A DNA stretch of 64,000 nucleotides. Source: Symsagittifera roscoffensis (lineage: Eukaryota; Xenacoelomorpha; Acoela; Convolutidae). Shown in pieces: positions 44,524-56,999 of this stretch. Every line of letters begins with the position of its first letter. The stretch's first letter is position 1. The stretch spans positions 34,012,540 through 34,076,539 of the forward strand of contig NC_087063.1 in NCBI RefSeq assembly GCF_963678635.1, in the 5' to 3' direction. The translations under genes were made by a program, and so were the position numbers. Under the pieces are notes generated by a model, which saw only the letters and a program-made list of their open reading frames with translations, was not told where the DNA came from and made no database searches.

Positions 44524-47346
44524 TTGTCCTATTTTGTTAGCCATACTGATGTCTGTGCTGGCTCGTCTGTTGCTATCTCAGAAATGACCAACGGTATCTT
44601 TGATGCTTCTATCATCAAAGTTGACAACGATCATCATTTCGTTGCCCAGTTTAGCGGGTGTAATAAGAGCTCTGAATACTGGGTAAGCCTTCACCAAAAC
44701 TTCGGGCTCACTGATGGATATATTCCTACAGACCTGAATTCTCGTGGTCTGATCTGCCCACCCGCGTCTCTTGGCTCAAGCCATAACTGTCTTTTTAGCG
44801 ACTTCTTCTTTCCTGGATAATCTTGTTAGTTTTGGCCTATTGCAGACGATGTCGATTATGATAATATTGACTGGTCCCACTGACTTGCCTGAAAGCACCG
44901 CACCGCATTTTTCTGATGCCATGTCTTCCAGAGTTGTTACCGTCAGTTTCGTCCCGAAAAACCTCTGTAATGACTGGTCTAAGGTCGTTGGTAATGCCCT
45001 GGACAACTTCGATCTAGCACCGGACAATCTGAAAAAAATAGACTGGGTTTTCATGCTCCCCAAAAGCATCCTGAAAACTCCTTGCCACGGAAGCACGTTT
45101 CACGCCGCAAACAATTGCAACGACATTCGTCAAAGAGTCAAGTTCTGGAAGGAAGATAAGATCTGGGGCTTCAGGTCTAATGCTATCAACAGAACTAAGA
45201 AGCGAACGATGAAAAATGATAAACCCTATTCCGACTCTAAAGTCCGCAGAACAAAAGCAGTAGCGGGTCTTAACCATTTCGGCAGAGCTGGTGAAGCCCT
45301 CTGCTCTAAATGCATTGAGTCCAAATATGACGAAACGCTTAAGAATTTTCGCGATTTTCACCCTCCCACCGACCCTACAGTCCTCCCTCGTTATGATGAA
45401 CCTCCTCTTGTTGACCAGTTTGAGTCTGAGTTAGTTACTTTTCCGAGCGGCACCGCAGCTAGACCTTCGCGCTGGTTTTTTGAGCAATTTGTTCATGTTC
45501 ACGCCTTGGAATAGCCTACTTCTCAGACAGCTGCCGGAACGCTAGAATCTTTCATCAGGGTTGTTAACATCCTCGCAGCCAGCAAAGCTCCTTCCAGATT
45601 CTCGCCTTGGCTTTGCAGTGCAGTTCTCTTTGCCACCAATAAACCCAAAGGTAGTGTACTGCCTATTGTGGTCGGCAAAGTACTCCAAAGGCTCACTGCT
45701 GTCTATGGCTAAAGCCGCCAAAATCGAAGCTCGTGATTTCCTGTGTCCTCACCAGCTTGGTCTTGCCACCAGCTGAGGCTCAGAAAACATCGCTTACGCT
45801 GCGAAAATGACAGTCAAAAAGTGCTTGGAACATAATTATCAAGGCGTCTCAACAGTAGACTAAGAGAACCTTTTTAACAAGCTAGACCGCTCTGAGATTC
45901 TTATTCAAATTCGCAATCGTCTTCCTGGTTTCTCTGCCTTTGTTAAGTTTGTTTACGGGCGTCACAGACGTAGTCTTTTCGAGGATATCACTCTAAACAG
46001 CATGATGGGATCTCAAAAGACGCATGTGCTGGGCCTCTCATTTTTCCGGTCTCAAGTCGGAAAACTCTGGTCTCATCCTCAACTCCTGGTACTTGCTGCT
46101 GGTTTTTGTGCCGGCGATGAAGAGGCTTCGTTTGAAATCCTCGAAGTTAACTCCTTCCATGGCTTCCGCCTCGGCTCAAAGTCAAGCACAGCTAGTGTGA
46201 GTTGTTGGCTTCTAGCTTCTGTGGAGATTTTGACAATTCATGCTTTTATCCCGATAACCAAATCGGATGGGATCGAGTTACTTGGTGCTCCCATCGGTGA
46301 TACTGAGTTCTGTGATTCGGTGAGATTAAAATTTTGGCAAACGCCACCAAACGCATTGAAAATATACATCTTCTGGATGAACCACAGCCCTCCCTTGGCG
46401 TCACTCGTACTTGCCTCGCTAATATCAAGCTGACGTACCCTCTTCGCACCCTGCCGCCTTCTCAGTCTGTTGCAGCTTTTCTGCAAGTAATTAATGAGCA
46501 CCTCCACGATGCTTTTCTGCCAAAATTGCCTCATATGTTCGTAATCTCGCGTGGTCTTAGTCTTCCCTGCCTATCTAGGATGGTAAGCCTTGCGTTGGGC
46601 AAGCCTGCAACCAAAACAACCCTGCCTTCCTTGGTTCGTATTGTCAGTCAGCTCATTTAGTTTCGTTCCTCACCCAATGCGACATTACCGATACCCCGGA
46701 ATTCCGCGGTGCCTCTAATAAACTCCGTGAACAGTCCTGAAGCGCTATTACAACCGCTCTTGCTCAAAAATCTTTCCAAGAAGCACTTGATTAGGCCACC
46801 TATAACGCTTTACTCTTGTTTCTCCCCTATTCCCGCGAGTAAACTCGGCTTCAGTCGCTCTCTCTGCACTACGCCGTTGCGTGGCTTACAGCTGTCCGCA
46901 TTACGGGTCTGGGCTTGCATCTGCTTCCAGCTGAATTCGACATTGCCGTCAGATACCGCCTTGGCCTCCCTGTGCTTGCGTCTGTCCGTCGATGCCCAGC
47001 TTGTCCTTCTGGCATTCTGGACGTCCTTGGGGACCACGCTGTATATCTACCGTCAAGACAGAAAAAGGGACCTTATTTTCACTGTTACCATATCCGCCTC
47101 TTTTGCTCCAATCAGGGAGCAACGGAATCTTATTCCTGCAGAAAGATCAATAACCAGCGACAATTTGCGCTTATGACGTCACCGTGCCATCCCCACCCTC
47201 AGTTATCCTTTCTCTCACGTGCGGAGAAGACCCCCGGGGCATCACTTGAAGTTACTGACGAACGAAAACTTCCGAATCGTGAGATCGAGTGCGAGAATCA
47301 AGGAATCACTCTCTTCCTGTTTGCAGTCGAAACGCTAGGGGGTTAA
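44524..47346 (+). pseudogene. Non-LTR-type reverse transcriptase relic, copy C
   Basis: Plus-strand relative of the RT relics at 33-42 kb. Recognisable pieces in order: NHFGRAGEALCSKC and TAARPSRWFFEQF (44771-45514), NKPKGSVLPIVVGKVLQRL (about 45640-45705), IEARDFLCPHQLGLATS, ENLFNKLDRSEIL ... AFVKFVYG, a decayed motif B/C region (46000-46200), then ATKRIENIHLLDEPQPSLG ... LRTLPPSQS (46334-46660) and the C-terminal CPACPSGILDVLGDHAV (about 46995-47045). Frames change many times and there are numerous stops. It is an independent insertion, not part of the tandem units, because it is on the other strand and far diverged. Confidence 0.55.
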
Positions 47347-50300
47347 GCCGGCTCGGCTATAAAAACCCTCAAAGCGGTCACTTTGCTCGCCGATACCAGA
47401 CGTCTTTGTTCCCGGTAAGTGTGTGTAATTCTAGTACACCTCCTCCAAAGCCTCTCCTTGTGCGTCATGAGAGGAAACGCCACTAAGGTAGTCAGCCCAA
47501 CCATCTAGTTTTGTGCAGTTTTTTTATCTCTTTCTTTTTTTTCTTTTTTTCCCTTTTCTGATGCTCTTTTTTCCCTTTTTCTGGTGCTTTTTTTCTCGCT
47601 CTGCTGGTGTTATTTCCAATTAAAAAACATTTTTTGAATTAATCTTGCTTGCGTAATTTTGTTTTGGTCACACGTCGTTCCGATGCCTGTGAATTCACAA
47701 GTATGTTTAGGTATAAAAAAATTTCGATTGAAACTTTACTGTTACGTTAACATGTCAGTTTATGAAACAATTTTGATATTTTAGTAACAATTTGATTGTA
47801 GATTCATAGCTTGACTGTTTTCTTAATATTAATTGTCTATATTTGATGTTATGAACCCACTTCCTGTTATAATGTCCCTAGTGTTTGAAATGAAATAGCA
47901 TTGGCTGTAGCTGCCACATCCCTTTCTCACAAAATGAAGTTACTTGAGTGAGAAAATCAAAGAGAGACGCAAAAAAGGCATTGAACGTACTCAAAAGACC
48001 GCACGAAAAATACAATATCGGGTGAAAATATCTGACTTCATAAGTACGCCTTGGACTCCACAACGAGGATTAAAAGGAATGTGCGCCATATCACTGATTT
48101 TATTGAACATATACCAGACGGATGCTCAGAAAAAAGCCGCTGAAAAGAAAATAACTATAGCAGCCAGCCAAGAACAACTATGTATACGGTTTTTTAAGAA
48201 AAGCAACTGCCTATCCCCGACCGATTGAAACAAGGTAATTAGAGCAGCACCAGAGAAGAGTTCGGAATCACCTAACCGCTCTTAGCCAACGACGCAATAT
48301 ATCGGATACACGGAAGAACCTGAACAGGGCAAAGAGGAAAGGGCAAAAAACAGGGCAAAGAGTAGGGCAAAGAAGAAAGCCAAGTGTGAGTTAGACAAAA
48401 AAAGCCACAACGGGAAGAAAGTGCCACTTTTGAGCCAGAAAAAAATCTTGAAGAAGATGCTACCTGACTTCATCCAAAAAGCATCGAAAAATATTCAAGC
48501 GCAAGAAGATAAAAAGGGCTTCCAATACTCGTAAAAGGTGAAGATATGGTAAGAGAAATCTACTCTATCTAAGCGCAAAAAAAGCCTTGATCGTCTAAGG
48601 AGTCATAGAGGCCTCATCACTTTTCGAATCAAAAATAAGATAGTCAGCAACATACAACGAATAACTGCAGAGTGTAGCAATTAGGTGCTAACCCTTCCTG
48701 CGGAACAACGAGAAGGCAGGCGCTGCTCAAAATATAGGACAGAAGTGTGAACAGCCCTCAAGATCGGAACAAACTAGTCATTGAAAATAAACCAACAAAA
48801 ATTGAGGGTAGAGCCCTTCAAAGACTAAATCGCATCCTGCGTTTGCCAGACTACGTACTGTAAAGATGGTTGTGCTGGCGAACTGAGCAGAAATCCAGAA
48901 AAAAGCCAGGATACATAAAAAATGGTTTAATCAGCTACTTGAAGAGAATAGTCTACAAAGTGGCAGAGGATTAGAATAACTCCGATAGCATTGCATGCGA
49001 CAACAAGAAGTGAAAAACATTTGTGCGGCAACGGCACAAACACCTGCTGGAGTGGGAAGAAGCGAGGGCAGTTCGCGATCGGAAACAGTAGGTGGTAAGT
49101 AAGCGACAAAAGCAAACTGGGATTTTCCAGAAAATAGTCAACTGAAAAAAAAAACAATTACAGGACCTGTCGTAATTGAAATCAGGACGTCTGTAGCATC
49201 ACCACAAACCACTCTACGGGCATAAGACCTATTGTCATTTGCCCGGGATGTCGAATGCAGATAAAAACGAACAACTTAACTTGACATATGACTATGAAAA
49301 AGTGTCGAGCACCGAATCTGCAAACCAATGGCCTCATTGAGTAAATAGGAACAATAAGATAAGGAATTAAAAGAAGTTTTACGCAGTGCCAAGACTTTAT
49401 TTGTTTTCTAACACTGCGAAAAAGGGAAAAAATACTACTTATGTTGACACAATTTGCCATTTGGTCAAACTAAAGAAATTTTGGGTTCGAATTGAAACTT
49501 TCAAATGTCCAAATTGGGTCTGTCATGCTCAAATGAAAAATTGATAGCAAAAAACAAAACAACCGAATTTACCACTGCTGGAAACACGCTCAAAAAAACG
49601 ATGTGCATTTTTTGCCATATTTTTATCACTTACACCGTGAAGTTATGGCGAATGAAATCTCTTCTAAATAAGTTTTTTTGCGCTTATATAGAGTAGATTT
49701 CTTTTGCCATGTATTCACCTTGTACGCAGCCTCGAAGCCCGTTTTTCTCCTCGCGCATCGATTTGTTTCAATGCTTTTTCTATGAGGTTGCTTAACACCA
49801 TCTACAAGATCTCCCTTTTCAAAATTGGCAATTTCTTCCTTCCCGATTCGCAATTGGCCAAGACACTTTACTTGAGCAGAGTTGTTATTGTTGCTGATAG
49901 ATAATACGAAGATCGGTTACCGAAATCTATAGAGAAGAGTGGGAAATCGTAGTGAATCATAAGGCGACTTGTTTCGGGAGGTTTTCCAATCGGTTGACCT
50001 AACGATCCAAAAATTTCTTGCTCATAACGAAAAAGTTTTGAGCTCTGAACAACATCATGAACTTTACTTGAAAACACAATTGCATTACTGGAAATGGTCT
50101 CAAAGTCGTTGTCTAGTTGCCTTAAAATCTGCATTTGGGTGCATTTTGTATGGCTTGGTTTATGTGACTTGCAGTTTGATTCATCTGAAACAAATCGATT
50201 TTACACTGCCTTACAAAAACAAATAATCACAAGAAGATGCCAACCCAGTTTTTAATGGTGTTCGCGTGTTTTAGGTAATTAGAGACCTAGCCATGGGGGC

Positions 50301-51540
50301 GAGCTTAATTCTATCTTAAGTGGGATGAGGGGTAATTCTAGTAGTAGCCTTTAAGCTGTAACATTTATGAAGTTCCATGTTCTCAGCAAACCACGAATTG
50401 GATCGGACTGATTGAGGTAAAAAAAACTAAGAGATAATGACTGGCCCTTTGAGCCACCGGCTTTAGGTTAGCCTCAAATGCGAATTAATGGAACTCGTAT
50501 TACATAAAATTTTTGGCGCTCTTGGGTGTCTTTACGAGGTCATGACTGCGGGATTGAACTCACTTGACAGAGCTTTGGGCTACCAGCTTTTTCCAGAGTA
50601 CCAAAGATATCGTTCCAGTAGAACGTTTGCAACTTCTGGTCTGTAAAATTGTTTTCTGAAAATTTCAGAAATCGGTACTAGCATCCGCTATTGGATACGA
50701 GGCTTAGCTAACCGACTTGAGAGAGTTACCCGAAATATGAAAAATAAAGAAAAAACGAAAAAAAAACATAATAGACTGAAACCTTAGTAAAGTGATAAAG
50801 AATAATATTCAAATTGACAGTTTTATTTAATATTACATCGGGTCAAACGGACAATTATATATATCAAAAGTTGTTTAGTTTTTATAACCAACTGATCGTT
50901 TCGACCAACGTAATAGAGAAAATCAGGGTTTCAATTTTTTGAGGCGTTGACAAAATGTTTAGAAAGCCCTGATACCTTAAGAACAAAAGGGAAGAAGAAT
51001 TAGGGAAGCTGAAAAAAAACACAGGTTCAAGTTTTAAAAGGGTCCGGACAACAAGGAGCTTTCTAGAGTTCAGACAGAAACTACACGAGTGCATATCAAA
51101 GAGAAGAATAACAAAAAAACCTTATTTTTTCCATCAGGACCTAAGTCTACATGAGATCAATAACATTTCCTCCCACCACATTTTTGGCTTAAGCAAAAGT
51201 GTTTTCTTGGGCAGACTCTAGAGAGACGTTATACAAATTTTCTCTAGGGAGGATTTTCTCTTTGAACACAAGAGTCAAAATGCAAAAGATTACGGGGAAA
51301 ACAGTTTGGGATATATCGAGTGACGTTGGATCGGGTTTCGGGTATGAATAACCTAATTTTTTTGTCATAATGATAACTTCAAACTTTTAAATATTCCATA
51401 ACATCCAAATAAAGCTTGCCTTACAAGAAACAAGAAAGTACTAGACTTTTCCATCCTGAAATAGGTTTAAAACATCGGATAAAAGAAGAGTAAGTCTTTT
51501 TGAGAAATATATCAAATACTTTATCATGAAAAAAAAGTTT
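47347..51540. other. AT-rich non-coding stretch
   Basis: No gene recognised. The longest frames (47944-48228 plus, 49969-50226 plus) are Lys-rich or lack motifs. At 50550-50560 the minus strand reads AGTTCAATCCC, a B-box-like sequence, in a 60-bp stretch faintly reminiscent of a tRNA-derived SINE, but no clear A box was found. Confidence 0.4.
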
Positions 51541-51544
51541 TCTC

Positions 51545-52215
51545 GAGTTTTGGTAAGTTAAACCAACTGCCCAACGGTTCTGATTATGTGAAGTTCCAAT
51601 AATCGCCCATTGCTTTTATACTTGAGACTTGGGAAGTTCAAATGACTGCCCAAAGGTTTAGTTTTCTTAAGGTTTATGATTTTCAATTGCCCAACGGTTC
51701 TGATCTTGGTAAGTTCAAACAACTACCCATTGCTGAATTATTCGAGTCATGGGAAATTCAAACAAATATCCAACGCAATTATACTTGACTTTTGGGACGT
51801 TGAAAATGTTTCCTAAATGTTTGTTTGGCTTGAGTCAGGGATGTCATTGCCCGATTTTTTCCTTCGTGTGACATTTAAAAAACCGCCCAAATTTTTCGGC
51901 CCGGGGGAATTCAAGCAACTGCCAAACGCTTTCATAATTGATTCATGGGAATTTCGAACAACTGCCCAACATTCTGGTTTTGGTAATTTCAAAAAACTGT
52001 CCAGCGTTTGTTCAATTGATTCTTGAAACATTCGAAAACCCCCTAAAGTTTCATTTATCTTGATTTTTGAGAAGTTCAAACAACTGCCCAACGTGTATGA
52101 CCTTGGAAATTTCAGACATCTGCCTAAAACTTTTGATTTTACTGAGTTCAAACAATTGCCCGACGCTTTTATACTTGAAACTTGGGAAATTCAGACGACT
52201 GCCCAACGGATTTAA
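51545..52215. repeat. Minisatellite, ~16 imperfect units averaging ~42 bp
   Basis: A GGGAAGTTCAAACAACTGCC-(CAACG...) type unit recurs with its GCCCAACG core near 51569, 51605, 51658, 51689, 51724, 51768, 51811, 51849, 51886, 51921, 51963, 51999, 52041, 52087, 52123, 52158 and 52200. Spacing is mostly 35-44 bp with two outliers. The minus-strand frame 51813-52151 is a by-product of the repeat (GSCLNFSK-like units). Confidence 0.75.
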
Positions 52216-53641
52216 TGACAACAAATAGTATCCAAAACCCGAAACAACTAAGCAGTGGTAAACCTGGGTCGTTAAAAATTCATAAAATTTTTAACGACGA
52301 CGTCTCGACCATGCCCGTTGCATACCACGGAAACTTTTTTAGTTGTTTTTCAGTAATTTATTCCAAAATTGAACTCAATATGATAAACTTTTGTACAAAA
52401 GAAATAAATATGCAATTTATTGTAGACAAACTTTATCATATGTCTTTTTAACATAGATAAAAAAAATCTGTTTTTCAACAGAAAAGAAATCAAGGCCGTG
52501 GATACCCAAAAAAAACACATTGGAACTATAATTTAAAAGACTTCAAGTGGAGGTATCATGTCGATCAGACACGACTTCAAGATAACTTGACTTCATAATG
52601 AAATGACTTCAAGATAAATTGAGGATTCTACGCATTTTTTTCCGTGGTTTTTTGTTTTTTTCATTGTGGAGACGATATGAGACATTAAAACTTATTATAC
52701 CACCGTATACAAAATTGTTTTGAGGGGCTATGTTTCAGCTGAGGCGTCCTCGGAAATCAAAAAGTGAACCGAACTTCTTGTACAATACCTGTCGGCCTGC
52801 CAATGTGCTGAAAGTCGACTTACATATGTGGACTCGCCTCAAACGACACCTTCTACCCATTATTCTGTACTAATTACGATATCTACAATAAGAGGATCAA
52901 GTGCTCCTGGAAGTTTTACTATGTTTTTACAGCAAATTGCTTCAGAAGCAGAATGTTAGCTCAAACGAAAAACTAATCGAGGTATGAAAATTTGTGCATA
53001 GAATCTAGATAGGTATTCATATTCATATTGAAACCTCCGGTTAATTTCTGGTCTTCTGGTTTATCCCAGCCTTATTCTTTTAACAAAAAGGCTACAGCCC
53101 CCTACACTTTACTACATATTTATGGAAGGCTGCAAATGGTTAGAATTAATTAGGTTAATTTGGTGAACAAATAATGGCCACATTTATTCGAAAAAAAGCT
53201 TCATGTCTACCAGAGGGAATGATTTGAAATTTATCCAATACAGAAATTTTCAGATTTTTTACTAGCGTTAAAAATGAGAAAGAACTGCTCAAATCTTGAA
53301 GTAGAAAAACACATCACGTCCGTCTGGCATTTTAGGATGGGCACTGAAAAAGGATGCAATCATTTTTTTTTTCAATTTAAAATCTACAAAACAGCTTGTA
53401 ATCAGAGTTACTAAACAAATCAATTGTTACATCAATTTACAAAATAAATTGACCGAGAAGAACCAAAAAATTACAGTACCTGGAGCAATATCAAAAGTTT
53501 CCGAAAAAATTTTAATGACAAATTTAGTTTAGTTCATTGCTTGATTAAATTCATTTTAATTTACTTGAGATAAATGTAACTTGCATATCTATAAACCTTA
53601 GCAAAGTAACTGGCTATAATATTTTACCCCTATTTTAATTA
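52216..53641. other. AT-rich non-coding stretch
   Basis: No gene recognised. It contains the partner (53306-53353) of the short repeat at 43799-43846. Confidence 0.4.
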
Positions 53642-54505
53642 ATGAAGCTCATGCATCTCTATTGCAGTCTATTCCTCAAAGTTTCAAAAAACAATTTAGA
53701 TCAGTTTTTTTCCAAATCACTGGAAGAAAGTCATTATCGGTTGGCTTCAAAAAAAAATTATAGAGGCAATATCAAAATCTACAGACCTGATTCATTTCCC
53801 TGTGTACTTTTTGAAACAATTGAATGCATAATTTTCAGCAGATTACCGGATCATTTGTCTCCAATGTTTCATAAATTTTGATCAATTTCAGTAAAAAAAA
53901 TCAATGGTTTTACACATCTCTAACAATTTTTAAGATGGAATATATATTCATAGATAGATTCATTACATTGATATATACTTTTACAGACTTCAACAAAACT
54001 TCCGATTTCGTCAATCACGTTATTCTTTTGATGAATCTTTTCAATCGTGGAGTCGAAAAAAATTGAGTAAATTTTAGCAATCCTATGAGTAATCTAGCTC
54101 CCAATCGTTACAAGGTAATGGCTTTTCAACTAACCAAGAAACCGTAAAAAATGGAACACCGTAAAGAAGTACACTGGCGCCACTTTTTTTGGAGTATTTT
54201 TTACCAAATTCCTTCAGATCGTCCTACTGTCTTGTCTCTCTTCTGCGAAGACGACGCAAAATTTATCAGTGTAGGTTCTCTCAGAAAATAAATTCAAATT
54301 GACCTCAAAATGATATATTCATGGACAATAGAAATTAAAATGCCAATCAAAAGAGTCAAATGTACTCCGTGGATACAAAATCAAGACGACATTCTATCAA
54401 CAAACAATTTCCTACTGAGCAAAAAATTTTTTGAATTTCGAATTTCAAACTGAACAATTAACACTTCACAAAATATTGATTGCACAAAAACTCTAGAAAC
54501 GCCAT
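53642..54505 (+). pseudogene. LINE (non-LTR) reverse transcriptase relic
   Basis: Fragments in shifting frames match the palm of a LINE RT: IYRPDSFPCVLFETIECIIF (family: YRPIS...LCKTLE), DRFITLIYTFTDFNKTSDFV (motif A region, family: DFSKAFD), and LFCEDDAKFISVGS (54240-54270; family: FADDTK), where the Ala-Asp-Asp has become Glu-Asp-Asp. Followed by YSWTIEIKMPI, normally after motif C. Heavily decayed and 5'-truncated. The clade is not assigned; it is a different family from the relics at 33-47 kb. Confidence 0.55.
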
Positions 54506-54859
54506 GACTAGAGTATTTGCTTTTCGTTTTCATTACATTTTCTATCCAAAGCATTTAATTCGTTCGATCGTGAATTTCTTCTGTCAACAGAAATAAAAGT
54601 AGGTCTTTTTTATAGTGCACTTACCATGATCAATTCATTTATACGCAATCGCCAGGAAGAGATACTTTAAAAATGAATGACTCAATTTTAACCTCTCTAT
54701 TTTGAGAGTTCCTACTCTAAATTTATACACAAATGTTCTAATGGTGCAAACGCTGTGTTCACCTAGACCAGTCCTCACAAAGTTTCTGTTGTTGACATCC
54801 TGCACTTCTGCAGGTGACATCCTGTCTGATCAACCTTTACTTCCTTGATCTCAGGAGAT

Positions 54860-54990
54860 GCGCTATCAGAGGAGCCAGAATGAAGTGATGACGTGAGACA
54901 AGTAGTCGTGAGACAATGAGCCACGAATGTAGTGATGACGGGAGACAGAAGAACCAGAGGAGCCAGAATGTAGTAATGAAGAAAAATTTA
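54860..54990. repeat. Short imperfect tandem repeat (GAGCCAGAATG-AGTGATGACG)
   Basis: About three units of (GA)GCCAGAATGAAGTGATGACG-GAGACA with variations between 54866 and 54980. Non-coding. Confidence 0.5.
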
Positions 54991-55079
54991 AGACTAAAAC
55001 TGCAACCTTCTTCTCTGTAATTTCTGTGATGCAAAGTTTTTCTCTGTGACTCAAATCGGCCCTGCTGCTGTTGCTCGGT

Positions 55080-55095
55080 CCCTTGCTGGGCGCCA
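55080..55095 (-). promoter_or_regulatory. tRNA-Lys-type primer-binding-site-like sequence
   Basis: The minus strand reads TGGCGCCCAGCAAGGG immediately after GCGCACATTT. TGGCGCCC is the start of primer-binding sites that pair with the 3' end of tRNA-Lys, and a preceding CA fits an LTR end. This suggests the remnant of an LTR retroelement oriented to the left, with its LTR at about 55100-55330. No matching gag or pol is seen nearby. Confidence 0.35.
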
Positions 55096-55344
55096 AAATG
55101 TGCGCTAAATCTCTGTACTCTCTGTAACTAGGATACAACATTGGTTAGACGAAGTTTTGTTCGTATTTTTGGCAATACAAACCACTCATGTCGATATAAT
55201 CAGTAACTAATCCGAATAATCGAGAAAACTCACAACATAATTTAAACAATATTCAGCTCCGATTATGATTCATTTCGGCGCAAGCTAGCCACAAGAACCT
55301 TGAGACTAACTGCTCTTTTTGCCGGTCAGCCTTAATCATGGCTG

Positions 55345-55510
55345 AATCTAATTAGAACCAAAAAACAATTTAAAAAAGCTCAAGTGGGGCTATAGCCCCT
55401 CGAGTTTAAATGTAATAAGGTCTGTTTATGGGGGTATTCGAACCTGCGCCAACAGGCAAGTCTGTATACATTTGGAACAAGCCGCTCGGCCAACTGTGCT
55501 TGATTTATAT
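55345..55510 (-). mobile_element. Candidate tRNA-derived SINE
   Basis: On the minus strand TGGCCGAGCGG (55492-55482) fits an RNA polymerase III A box of the tRNA-Ser/Leu type, and GGCGCAGGTTCGAATAC (B box 55444-55434) follows 37 bp later. Downstream is a 14-bp palindrome GGGGCTATAGCCCC (55399-55386) and an A/T-rich tail. The tRNA is not foldable as an intact gene, so a SINE head is the better reading. No second copy in the window. Confidence 0.45.
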
Positions 55511-56999
55511 ACATTTATACTCTAATTACATTTGCGTTGCAACATACTTCGTGAAGCTCAAGGTATGAACAATTGGAAGACAGTTGCAAAACACTATTCC
55601 AATTTTCTCAAGCTCTTTTTCTCAAATTGAGTGCCAAAAAATCATGTTTTTTTTCTCAATAAAAAAATATTAAAAATAGATAAAAGACTTCAATTGGTTT
55701 TAGAAGACTCGACATGAGCACTAGAAGCACTAGAAGTTTCGAGCACTAGAAGGACAAACTAGAACAAAACGAAACGAAAAATGGCGAGAAAATTGAAACA
55801 CTTTGATTAATTAACAAACAACTCAAATTTGAAACAAAAGTGTTGCTTTTAAATGCACTCAACTTAAATCACGAACACTATTTAACTATTCTACAAACCC
55901 GAATTCCTGCAATTGTAATCGTATAATTTGTTGGGTTAAAAAAAAACAAGTTGAAATTTTCAAAATTTTGATTGATCGTTCGAGTTGAAACTGAACGATG
56001 CTTTCTACCAGCCTGCAGTTTTTTGAATGGCAGCTATTTTGTCAATTTTAAGCAGAAATAGGTTATTGTCAGTTAAGGAATAAAAATCAAAAATGCAAAA
56101 AATTCAAGATACTGTTTTCTTCTCCTATGATTAGCTTCATTGGAAACGTCCCATTTTTTAAAAAACTTTTTTTTTGATTTGATGATTATAATTTATGATT
56201 TTTTGAATTAAAGATAAGAGTTCTTTGATTGTGAATATGAATTTGACATACTTGTTTTTATGAATTACTTCCAGCTTGCAATTAAGTCCCCCCCCATTCG
56301 CCCCTGATTTTAATTGTTCCTTAACCTGTTATAAACTAGTTTCTTAAATTGGAACTAGCACTCCCTCTTCTCCCACCTCGGAAAGTAGCAGCCCCAAATA
56401 TTAAAATTTCTACAGAAGAAAAATTACACATCATTTTTTATCGTATCAGTTTTTTTTGCAAAAAAAATGTAGTCAAAACGGTCTGTACTTTGTTTCAAAT
56501 GGAACTTTGTGTTCAAAACTTCGGCGAAAGTCTATAGAAAAATTTAGAGGACTCATTGACTCGTGGACTTAAGTTTTATGACCTGAATCTTTTCTGATAG
56601 CTGACAAAGTTACGACGAGGCGGAATTAATTACGGTTTTTGGTAAACTATAAAAATAATTGGCACTTTATTTTATTGTCTATTGTATCTTTAATGAAATT
56701 GATTTAAATTGGTAATAAATATAAAAATGAATATGCTTTATTTGAGCCGCAGAGACTGTCTAAAACACCTGCACGTTCAAAATATTGGAAATGAAAGTTT
56801 ATTTTTAAAATTGTTTGGTTAATGAAAAATTGATTAGTTCCTATACACACAGCATTTACAATTGCTTAACAACAGTGTATACGCCGTGTTGTTGATTTTT
56901 TTTTTCATTTTTCACTGCAATAATTTTGTCCTTTCAAGATACCATCCAACTTTGGTGATAAGTTGTTAATTAGCTAGAATCAGTGCAAGATCAATTTTT
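55511..56999. other. Intergenic AT-rich stretch before the ankyrin gene
   Basis: No gene recognised; frame 56349-56537 lacks motifs. The promoter of the ankyrin-repeat gene should lie near the right end, but no TATA box or initiator can be singled out. Confidence 0.4.

Noticed and set aside
47944-48228. 94-codon plus-strand frame
   Set aside because: Lys-rich, no recognisable domain, surrounded by similar AT-rich sequence.
50500-50590. Second tRNA-derived SINE
   Set aside because: Only a B-box-like AGTTCAATCCC is convincing; no A box at proper spacing.
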